From the NCBI GenBank assembly GCA_964453205.1, contig CAYVRC010000176.1, positions 1 to 12,354 of the forward strand: DNA of 12,354 bases, read 5' to 3'. Positions 1-5,927 of the stretch are shown piece by piece. Below the pieces are notes generated by a model. It saw only the letters and a program-made list of their open reading frames with translations. It was not told where the DNA came from and did no database searches. Within the stretch, counting starts at the first letter, position 1. Each line of letters begins with the position of its first letter. The DNA is from Crateriforma sp964453205 (GTDB lineage: Bacteria; Planctomycetota; Planctomycetia; Pirellulales; Pirellulaceae). The translations under genes and the position numbers were made by a program.

Positions 1-316
1 AGAGACCACGCGACGGCTCCAAAGCGTGGTGACGGCAGACTCGGGCTGATACAATACCCAATTCGTCGTTGCACACGGCGACGCGGCTTAGTTCAACTTC
101 GTTTTATCGATCATCTCTCCGCGACGAGTCGATAAAACGCTATTCGTTCTGTCTTGAAACTACAGAGTCAATTGGAGCTGGTTAGGGCTCCGCTTCGCCA
201 ACCGTTCAACCGCAGCGCCGATCGTTGGTGCTCGCATCGCCTGATGCAACTTGGGTCCGTAGATGGGGATCTTTTCCAACCGAAAAGCAACATTGAACAA
301 GAGGATCAATTCAAAC
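1..316. other. Left-edge stretch without a recognisable gene
   Basis: I see no convincing coding region here. Forward reading frames are short and low in recognisable motifs. A minus-strand frame crosses 160-316, but it belongs to a long chance frame that runs antisense to the membrane-protein gene and the intron scar. The one structured element is the inverted repeat at 100-139. The first ~100 bases could be the 3' end of a gene that starts outside the window, but nothing in them identifies it. Confidence 0.5.
100..139. repeat. Perfect 11-bp inverted repeat, 18-nt spacer
   Basis: CGTTTTATCGA at 100-110 is followed by its exact reverse complement TCGATAAAACG at 129-139. It could form a stem-loop in RNA (a weak terminator of an upstream gene) or be a dyad binding site upstream of the gene at 317. 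There is no T-tract, so a classic intrinsic terminator is not supported. The function is unknown. Confidence 0.5.
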
Positions 317-565
317 ATGAGTGAACGTCCCTCACCAGCGGAAGTTGCAAAACGCAATTGGCTCTTCATGAAACGCAACTGGCTTTTCATATTCGCTGGC
401 TTAGGAATCTGTGGCCTTCTTGGCGATTTCGTTGCCGGTTCCGATGGCCGTAACCTGGGAGGCGGAATTGGCTTCGCGATTGGGATGATTGTCGCCTGGA
501 TCGCTAGTAAAATTCGCAGCGAACGAGATCGAACCAAAACACCTCGAGAGACAGAAATCGGGTAG
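317..565 (+). CDS. Small two-helix membrane protein, hypothetical
   Basis: This encodes 82 residues that I cannot assign to a family. The N-terminus (1-18) is polar and followed by two hydrophobic segments, about residues 21-40 and 47-65, with a Gly-rich turn between them and a basic, soluble C-terminal tail (RSERDRTKTPRETE). This predicts a small inner-membrane protein with two helices. I chose the ATG at 317 because AAGAGGA lies about 12 bases upstream and the product starts with a normal polar stretch; an in-frame ATG at 263 would add 18 residues. Residues 12-24 contain a near-perfect repeat, KRNWLFM then KRNWLFI, from a 21-bp DNA duplication. The last codons and the stop (557-565) lie inside the 3' end of the antisense group II intron fragment, so the present C-terminus was probably created by that insertion. 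Coding status is plausible but unproven. Confidence 0.5.
   Translation: MSERPSPAEVAKRNWLFMKRNWLFIFAGLGICGLLGDFVAGSDGRNLGGGIGFAIGMIVAWIASKIRSERDRTKTPRETEIG
350..391 (+). repeat. 21-bp in-frame tandem duplication
   Basis: Two adjacent 21-bp copies (350-370 and 371-391) differ at three positions. They duplicate the codons for KRNWLFM at the border of the first membrane helix, keeping the frame. Two of the differences are synonymous (AAT/AAC, CTC/CTT) and one changes Met to Ile. Confidence 0.8.
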
Positions 566-628
566 CCGCGGCCATTGCTGACCGCAGCCCCCACACCACG
601 TAGCATGCGGGTCCGCCCTACGCGGTTC
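557..628 (-). ncRNA. Group II intron domains V and VI (remnant)
   Basis: Read on the minus strand, 628-597 contains a domain V-like hairpin: GTAG at 621-618 pairs with CTAC at 603-600, and an inner GCG/CGC helix is closed by GACC. Next comes a domain VI hairpin: GCTGCGGTC pairs with GGCCGCGGC (two G-U pairs) around AGCAAT, with a GGG/CCC base. The A opposite position 563 is left unpaired, seven bases before the 3' end, where the branch-point adenosine is expected. Domain V is shorter and less regular than canonical ones. The maturase stop codon lies inside domain V, as in several bacterial introns of this type. Confidence 0.65.
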
Positions 629-1010
629 GACGAAGCGGAGCAAGCTCTGCCCACAAAGTCTTCAAACCGATCAAGCCTTGTTCTGCGAGCCATGTGTTGG
701 TCATACCAACACCACTGGCAATGGTTTTGGCCATGTGCCAGTAGCCCTTGCGGCTGCGTGCGTGACGAATCGCTTGGCGGCGAGGAACACCCAACCGGAT
801 CAACATCTCCCGGCGACGCTTGGGACGTTTCCACTGTTTCCAGTAGCACATCCGAAGGCGGCGACGGATCCACTGGTCGAGCTTGTCGAACAGTTTCAAC
901 TGCGATGCGATCCCGAAGTAACCCATCCAGCCGCGGACGTAACGCCGCAGCTCGCCCAAGCGACGCTCCATCGAAATGCCCCGGCTTCTGCCGGTGATCT
1001 CCGCCGTCCT
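618..1010 (-). pseudogene. Truncated group II intron maturase (C-terminus)
   Basis: The frame reads EITGRSRGISMERRLGE, then RYVRGWMGYF, LDQWIRRRLRMCYWKQW, an ARSRKGYWHMA block and GLIGLKTLWAEL before the stop at 618-620. These are hallmarks of the maturase (GIIM/X) domain at the C-terminus of LtrA-type intron proteins: the GW..YF helix, a basic thumb region, and the 'QGL.sL..' ending. There is no HNH endonuclease segment after it. Only about 131 residues of an expected 400 or more remain. The palm domain with its YADD catalytic motif is absent, and the frame meets a TGA at 1044-1046 just past the break. An internal ATG at 971 could start a 117-residue peptide, but I regard this as a dead fragment. 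The surviving part has no internal stops, so the loss looks fairly recent. Confidence 0.85.
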
Positions 1011-1049
1011 TACCAGGCCCGCCCCTCCGGCAACCGACGTCCGTCACTA

Positions 1050-1229
1050 TCACTGCGGCCACGGGCCGTGGCGAGGATAGCTCTCAGACGGACCAAAGAC
1101 AGTATCCGCGTTTGCAAGAACAGCGGTGGCAACGGCCAGGAGAACAAAATTAGGGACCACGACGATTGTCCGCCTTTTACGGCGTTTCCGCCATCGGGCA
1201 TCCCGGATAGTTTCTGAAACCAGTTTCAT
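1050..1229 (-). CDS. 59-residue exported or membrane-anchored ORF, possible gene stump
   Basis: Starting from ATG at 1229-1227 this encodes 59 residues. A strongly basic N-terminal stretch (ARWRKRRKRR, residues 11-20) is followed by a hydrophobic core at about 21-38 (TIVVVPNFVLLAVATAVL) and an A-N-A cleavage-like site before DTVFGPSESY. This has the layout of an export signal or N-terminal anchor, not random sequence. It ends at a TGA (1052-1050) after only ~20 further residues, about 40 bp before the point where intron homology begins. I infer that it may be the 5' stump of an interrupted secreted-protein gene; a genuine small protein or a chance ORF are alternatives. It is divergent from the GH32 gene, with 64 bp between the two starts. 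A weak GGGAAA precedes the ATG by about 12 bases. I do not recognise a family. Confidence 0.35.
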   Translation of the reverse strand: MKLVSETIRDARWRKRRKRRTIVVVPNFVLLAVATAVLANADTVFGPSESYPRHGPWPQ

Positions 1230-1293
1230 ATAGTAATGTATTTCCCGATCACTCTTACGTCAACCTGCTGCTGAGTCGGATGAAGCTTCCACG

Positions 1294-3015
1294 ATGCCAC
1301 CGAGAAACTACTTTGCCCTCCTTGCATTTGCCCTGCCTTCGGTTTGGGCTGTCGCGGACGAGATCGTCCGTCCAGACAACCCAGCCACGGTCTCCGAATC
1401 TCGATCGCGGGAGCGAGAATTCACCGTTGATCGTCGGTACTTGATCCTGCCCATCGAAAACGGAACCGAGCAGACCAAGGTTGAGCTGAGCGTTGCCGGC
1501 AAACCGGTTCGCGAATACAACGTTGAACTCGCCACCGACTCCGAGGCAACCGATTTTTACGCGTTCTTCACGATCGAGGCTTACCAAGGCCGTCCGGCGG
1601 AGGTGAACGTCGCCGCGGCGACCGAAGAGGGCTTCGAGCTGATCCGTCAAGCCGACGAAGTGCCCGGATTCGACGACCTGTACGACGAGCCGCTCCGGCC
1701 CCAGTTTCACTTTTCGCAAAAAGTCGGCTGGAACAACGATCCCAACGGCATGGTCTATCTCGACGGCGAGTGGCACTTGTATTTCCAACACAACCCGGTG
1801 GGCTGGAAATGGGGCAACATGACCTGGGGGCATGCGGTCAGTAAGGATCTGATTCATTGGGACCAGCTTCCCAACGTGCTGTTTCCCAACACGATGGCCG
1901 AAGGAGCCTGTTTCTCGGGCGGGGCGACGATCGACAAGCTCGACACGGCCGGTTGGAAGACCGGCGACAACGAGGTCCTCGTGGCGTTCTTCACTGACAC
2001 CGAACTGGGTGAATGCGTCGCCTACAGCAATGACAACGGTCGCACGTTCACGCTTTACGAAGGCAACCCGATCATCAAGCATCAAGGCCGCGACCCGAAG
2101 GCGATCTGGTACGAATACGACCAAGACGATGTGCCGCTGAACGAAGAAGCACAACGACTCGGCGGGCACTGGGTGCTGTTCGTTTACAACGAAGCCCCCG
2201 GCCTTGAACCCAACACCGCTTTTTACACGTCGATGAACCTGAGGCACTGGACGCTGCAGAGTCGGCTGGAAGGCTACTATGAATGTCCCGAGCTTTTTGA
2301 ACTGCCCGTCGATGACGATCCGACCGCAACGCGTTGGGTCACCTTCGCCGCCGACGCGAAGTACACGATCGGCGATTTCGACGGCCGACGATTCAAGCCC
2401 GATCACGAGGGCAAGCACCAAGTCCATTACGGTGCCTATTACGCTTCGCAGACGTTCGAGAACGCACCGGATGGTCGACGGATTCAGGTCGGTTGGGCTC
2501 GGTTGCCGATGCCCGGGATGCCGTTCAACCAAGCGTTCAGCTTCCCGCACGAACTGACACTGCGCTCGACACCTGAGGGTGTTCGCATGTTTGCCGAACC
2601 GATCGATGAGATCGAAAAACTGCACGTCGAGCAGCACGTCGCCGAGCCCCAATTAATCACCCCCGATCGTCCGATCAGATTGGACGTGTCGGGAGAGCTT
2701 TTCGAAATTCACGCTACGTTCGAGGTGGGCGCCGCGAAACGTCTCGGTTTGAACGTGGGCGACAACTTGATCGAATACAACATTTACGAAGGCAATCTCA
2801 ACGGCGCGGCGATGGACCCCGTCGACGGCAAGATCAAATTGCAGATCCTCGTCGATCGCCCGATGATCGAAACTTGCGGCAACGAGGGCGAGGTGTTCAT
2901 CACATCGGACCGTCGCAGCACCGGCGAGGTCAACTCGATCAAAGCCTTCGTCCACGGCGGCGCGGCGCGATTGATCGAGCTGAAGGTCCACGAGTTGAAA
3001 TCGATTTGGCCTTGA
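1294..3015 (+). CDS. Secreted GH32 fructan hydrolase (levanase/fructanase type)
   Basis: This 573-residue enzyme should hydrolyse beta-fructosidic bonds in levan, inulin or sucrose outside the cytoplasm. Residues 1-21 form a signal peptide (hydrophobic FALLAFALPSVWAVA, cleavage near AVA-DE). Residues ~42-115 form a beta-rich N-terminal domain resembling the one found before GH32 modules in Bacteroidetes (DUF4980-like). The five-bladed propeller spans about 134-435 and contains all three catalytic motifs: WNNDPNG with nucleophile Asp149, GRDPK with transition-state Asp267, and YECPELF with acid/base Glu330. CFSGGATID (206-214) is also typical. The C-terminal beta-sandwich (~445-573) has the VDRPMIETCGNEGEVF signature and the HELKSIWP ending. 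The ATG at 1294 gives a good signal peptide; no strong ribosome-binding site is visible. Exo or endo action and levan versus inulin preference cannot be read from sequence. A decayed second GH32 gene lies 66 bp downstream. Confidence 0.93.
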   Translation: MPPRNYFALLAFALPSVWAVADEIVRPDNPATVSESRSREREFTVDRRYLILPIENGTEQTKVELSVAGKPVREYNVELATDSEATDFYAFFTIEAYQGRPAEVNVAAATEEGFELIRQADEVPGFDDLYDEPLRPQFHFSQKVGWNNDPNGMVYLDGEWHLYFQHNPVGWKWGNMTWGHAVSKDLIHWDQLPNVLFPNTMAEGACFSGGATIDKLDTAGWKTGDNEVLVAFFTDTELGECVAYSNDNGRTFTLYEGNPIIKHQGRDPKAIWYEYDQDDVPLNEEAQRLGGHWVLFVYNEAPGLEPNTAFYTSMNLRHWTLQSRLEGYYECPELFELPVDDDPTATRWVTFAADAKYTIGDFDGRRFKPDHEGKHQVHYGAYYASQTFENAPDGRRIQVGWARLPMPGMPFNQAFSFPHELTLRSTPEGVRMFAEPIDEIEKLHVEQHVAEPQLITPDRPIRLDVSGELFEIHATFEVGAAKRLGLNVGDNLIEYNIYEGNLNGAAMDPVDGKIKLQILVDRPMIETCGNEGEVFITSDRRSTGEVNSIKAFVHGGAARLIELKVHELKSIWP

Positions 3016-3081
3016 TTCGATGACGCTACCCGACGTTCTTCTTTTCCCTCAATCTCCTGCCCCGAAACAGAGAAAGTCATT

Positions 3082-4095
3082 TTGAAAAGCCGCCTGTCAC
3101 CCCGCTTCCTCATCATGCTACTGGCCGCGACCACCCTGACTTCGCTGGCAACCGCTCAGGAACTAATCAACGCTGTTAACGGACTTGAAACCAAACGTTG
3201 CTTCTGACATCAAACCGCTGGCGTGGTGGGATTTTGAAGACGGCAAAATGATCGATAAGGCTGGTCGCTTTCAACACATCGTGTCCAGAGACGGAGCGAA
3301 AGTGGAGGACGGTCGATTGGTCCTTGGTGGGACGGCGTTTGTGGTTGCCGCCCGAAGTGAACGAGATGCCGAGCAAGCTTCCGCATCTGTCCGTCCTCGT
3401 GCTCCCACGCCCCCGTACAAGCCAGAAACACCCGTCTGGCCCGCCGACCCTCCACAGAATTGGCTCACCTTTCACATCGCCCATCCCGGACCCGGCCCCG
3501 CGATCCCCGAAGATCCGAATTGCATTCTTGATGTCAACGGTCTTGTCCATCTGCACTACATCTATCACAACGATTTCGGTTTCAGCTTCGCGCCCATGAC
3601 CAGCAAAGACATGGTGTATTGGGATTGGAAGACCACCGTTCTCACACCACCGACGACGGGACACGGTATGCTTTCGGGAACGGCATTCTTCACCAAAGAG
3701 CGCACACCGGCGATCGTTCATCACGGCGAAAGATCCATCCGACAGGCGTGCAGAGCCTGCCTCGCGAGTTCGACTTGCCCGAGAACGTCGGCCTGCATCT
3801 GCTCGGCGACTTCCAAGGCAACGACGCGATGACGATCCTGACCGGCACCGGCCGCGACGGTTTGAAGGTCGGGAATCCCGACGCGCCGTTCTAATTAGCC
3901 GATGGAGAAGATTTGACGCTGCGAGTCTTTATCGATAAGAACTTCGTCGAGGTGTTCGCGAACGACCGACAAGCCGTCGTCCACGCCCACAAAACGCTTT
4001 CGAACCCGAACGTCCGGTTGTTCGCCACCGGGGGCGATGTGGCTTTTTATCAACCGTTGAGCGATAGCTCGCGGTTTCGAGTCACCGGACGCTAA
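3082..4095 (+). pseudogene. Decayed second GH32 glycoside hydrolase
   Basis: Pieces of one GH32-type protein lie in two frames. A TTG at 3082, after AGAGAAAG, starts a clear signal peptide (MLLAATTLTSLATAQE), but this frame stops at 3207-3209. The body continues in the +1 frame from about 3185: a LAWWDFEDG segment, then a PEDPNC motif (nucleophile-type Asp codon at 3512-3514) and GHGMLSGTAFFTKE. Near 3728-3738 the sequence jumps from HHGE to PTGVQSLPREF, back in the first frame. This removes roughly the middle of the propeller, including the RDP and EC motifs. A smaller deletion probably lies near 3783-3800 (ENVGLHL joined to LGDFQGN). TAA at 3892-3894 interrupts APF-LADGEDLTLRVF, where a CAA-to-TAA change would explain it, and the C-terminal sandwich ends at 4095. 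It resembles a different GH32 subtype from its intact neighbour, so it is not a simple recent duplicate. Confidence 0.9.
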
Positions 4096-4123
4096 GCAAC
4101 ACGCGATCCATATGTGTCGGATT

Positions 4124-4195
4124 GACCGTAGCGGATGTCGCCAGACTTCCGATTCCGAAATACTGGGTCGGAATTCTGGGGAATTCCGCTACGTC
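4124..4195. repeat. Large imperfect palindrome in the convergent gap
   Basis: The left arm (GTAGCGGA at 4128-4135, CCAGACTTCCG at 4141-4151) pairs with the right arm (CGGAATTCTGG at 4169-4179, TCCGCTAC at 4186-4193). The loop is about 17 nt, and a few bases in mid-stem are mismatched. It lies between the end of the GH32 pseudogene and the convergent DUF1501 gene. The form fits a dispersed intergenic palindrome (REP- or MITE-like); a bidirectional transcription stop is the alternative. I can see only one copy here, so repetitiveness is inference. Confidence 0.6.
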
Positions 4196-4486
4196 AGTTA
4201 TTATCCGCGTGTTGTTAACGCGTTCCGGCTGATCAGGTTTTACAGAATGACTTGTGACGAGGTGCTTGATCAGCAATCACTCTCTCCTACCGGACAAGCG
4301 GGCAGGTAGCCAAGTGTCGTCGCTGGACGCTCGTTCCAACGGAAAACCACGACTTTCCTTCCGGTCGGGCAAGCCAGCGCGGGCCAACGCTGGACGGCGA
4401 ATCCGTCCGCTGATTCGTGCGGACGTGCTTCGCCAAGGGCGAGCGGCCGTGAGGAGAGTTTAAATTTACGCTTCGATCTTCGCGGA
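4196..4486. other. Convergent intergenic stretch with hairpins, no gene
   Basis: This is the 3' flank of both the GH32 pseudogene and the DUF1501 gene. I find no convincing coding sequence. It contains a widely spaced inverted repeat (GCTGATCA at 4228-4235, TGATCAGC at 4267-4274) and two hairpins described separately at 4374-4434. CGCTGGACG occurs twice (4321 and 4388). Confidence 0.5.
4374..4434. terminator. Two adjacent GC-rich hairpins, possible 3' end signal
   Basis: The first hairpin pairs CCAGCG (4374-4379) with CGCTGG (4388-4393) around 8 nt. The second pairs CGTCCGC (4404-4410) with GCGGACG (4419-4425) around 8 nt, extended by GGCGAA (4396-4401) with TTCGCC (4429-4434). They lie 50-110 bp beyond the DUF1501 stop codon on its transcript. 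No T-tract follows on either strand, so the support is for RNA structure, not for a canonical intrinsic terminator. Confidence 0.35.
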
Positions 4487-5917
4487 TTAAGCCAGGATCG
4501 GGTGTATCACCCGGGCCGGTTCGACGCCCGTGAGCTTCATGTCCAAGCCTTGGAACTTGTACGTGAAACGTTGGTGATCGATCCCCAGCAGGTGCAGCAT
4601 CGTGGCGTGGAAGTCGTGGACGGACACGACGTCCTCGACCGCGTTGTAGCCGAACTCGTCGGTCGCACCGTAAGACACCCCGGGTCGAATCCCGCCGCCG
4701 GCCATCCACATCGAAAAACCTTTGATGTGGTGATCACGGCCGGGGTTTTTGCCGCCGCCCTGTGACATCGGTGTCCGTCCGAACTCGCCGCTCCAGATCA
4801 CCAAAGTGTCTTTCAGCATGTCGCGTTGTTTCAGGTCTTCGATCAACGCCCAACTGCCTCGGTCGACCAACTTGGCCGTATTGGCCACGCCGTTCTTGAC
4901 GCCGCCGTGGTGATCCCAACCGCGGTGATAGAGCTGAATGAAACGGACACCGCGCTGGGCCAATCGTCGGGCGAGCAAACAGTTGCTTGCGAAAGAACCG
5001 TCGCCCGGCGTCGATCCGTACATGTCCAAGACGTGTCGTGGTTCGTTGCTCAGGTCGACCAGCTCGGGCACGCTGGCTTGCATCTTAAACGCCAGTTCAT
5101 ACTGCGCGATGCTGGTCAAGATTTCGGAATTGTCGACGCTCTCTTGTCGCAATCGATTCAGCCCATTGACCGTGTCGATGACTTGTCGTTGCTGGCCTCG
5201 GTCGACTCCCGGCGGGTTACCGACGAACAACACCGGATCGCCTTTGGAATGAAAATGCACACCTTGGTATCGGCTGGGTAGGAAACCGCTGTGCCATTGA
5301 CGCGACGCGATCGGCTGCGACTGGCCGCCGCCGACCGACGTCAACACGACGAATCCCGGCAAGTCATCCGCTTCGCTTCCCAGTCCATATTGGATCCATG
5401 ATCCCATGCACGGCCGGCCGGAAATCTGCGTTCCGCTGTTCATGAACGTGTGAGCCGGATCGTGGTTGATCTGCTGCGTCGTCATCGAGCGAACGATCGC
5501 GATGTCGTCGGCGAGTTTGGCGATCTGAGGCAGCGCCGTCGAAATCTCTTGGCCGGACTCGCCGAACTTTTCGAACGGATGTTGCGGTGCCAGGCACGTG
5601 AGCGTTTTGCCTTGCAACTGCGCGATCGGTTGGCCCGCGGTCAGGGAATCGGGCATCGGCTGGCCGTCCATTTCCGCGAGCTTGGGTTTGTGATCGAGCG
5701 TTTCGAGATGCGAAGGACCGCCCGCCATGCACAAGAAGATGACGCGTTTCGCTTTGGCCGAGTGGTGTGGCTCGATCGCGCCGAGCGAGGAAATCGCGTC
5801 GCCGCCGGCGGCTTGGTCGGCCGCCAATCGTGTTGCCAAGGCTACCGAGCCGATGCCCACGGTGGCCCGGTTGAGAAACGTGCGTCGTTGGATCGCATTG
5901 ATGGAGGGGCTGGACAT
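4487..5917 (-). CDS. DUF1501 family exported protein
   Basis: This 476-residue protein belongs to DUF1501, part of the alkaline phosphatase/sulfatase-like fold group; no activity is established for the family. The N-terminus has a twin-arginine-type signal (RRTFLNRA at 11-18, hydrophobic segment to ~33), predicting folded export. Conserved blocks are visible: FLCMAGGPSHLETLDHKP (61-78), WDHHGG (334-339), GEFGRTP (377-383), GRDHH (393-397) and HDFHATMLHLLG (434-445). Their Asp, His and Glu residues resemble the metal ligands of the superfamily. The length is normal and the protein looks intact. The start lies 10 bp after the stop codon of the PSD1 gene, so the two are almost certainly co-transcribed, in the order typical for planctomycetes. 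Such pairs are thought to act together at the cell envelope, but the substrate is unknown. The ATG at 5917 puts the RR motif at the usual place. Confidence 0.93.
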   Translation of the reverse strand: MSSPSINAIQRRTFLNRATVGIGSVALATRLAADQAAGGDAISSLGAIEPHHSAKAKRVIFLCMAGGPSHLETLDHKPKLAEMDGQPMPDSLTAGQPIAQLQGKTLTCLAPQHPFEKFGESGQEISTALPQIAKLADDIAIVRSMTTQQINHDPAHTFMNSGTQISGRPCMGSWIQYGLGSEADDLPGFVVLTSVGGGQSQPIASRQWHSGFLPSRYQGVHFHSKGDPVLFVGNPPGVDRGQQRQVIDTVNGLNRLRQESVDNSEILTSIAQYELAFKMQASVPELVDLSNEPRHVLDMYGSTPGDGSFASNCLLARRLAQRGVRFIQLYHRGWDHHGGVKNGVANTAKLVDRGSWALIEDLKQRDMLKDTLVIWSGEFGRTPMSQGGGKNPGRDHHIKGFSMWMAGGGIRPGVSYGATDEFGYNAVEDVVSVHDFHATMLHLLGIDHQRFTYKFQGLDMKLTGVEPARVIHPILA

Positions 5918-5927
5918 AGTGAGGCGA

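Larger units (their letters stand above)
557..1010 (-). mobile_element. 3' fragment of a group II intron
   Basis: On the minus strand this fragment carries the C-terminal end of an intron-encoded reverse transcriptase/maturase, then domain V- and VI-like sequence, ending in CTACCCGAT, which fits the AY 3' end of bacterial group II introns. Homology appears to stop near 1010. The 5' ribozyme domains I-III, the catalytic RT motifs and most of the ORF are missing from the window, so it cannot retrotranspose or self-splice. The 3' boundary at 557 is inferred from the sequence. The left junction falls inside the end of the small membrane-protein ORF on the opposite strand. Confidence 0.8.

Noticed and set aside
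160..1062. 300-residue minus-strand open frame
   Set aside because: It crosses the maturase remnant in the wrong frame and runs antisense to the membrane protein. Its composition is low in motifs and no domain is visible.
1210..1227. Overlapping GTTTC/GAAAC inverted repeats upstream of the GH32 gene as an operator
   Set aside because: The arms are only five bases long, the sequence lies within the start of the 59-codon minus-strand ORF, and there is no second copy near another gene.
1255..2652. 465-residue minus-strand open frame
   Set aside because: It lies fully antisense to the GH32 gene, whose catalytic motifs are clear. The translated sequence is rich in Arg, Val and Asp, with no family motifs, as expected of a shadow frame in GC-rich DNA.
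3892..3894. Stop-codon readthrough or recoding in the second GH32 gene
   Set aside because: The gene also has two frame changes and lacks two of three catalytic motifs, so ordinary decay explains the TAA.
4112..4309. 65-residue forward open frame after the GH32 pseudogene
   Set aside because: It is made mostly of the palindromic element and shows no start signal, domain or export signal.
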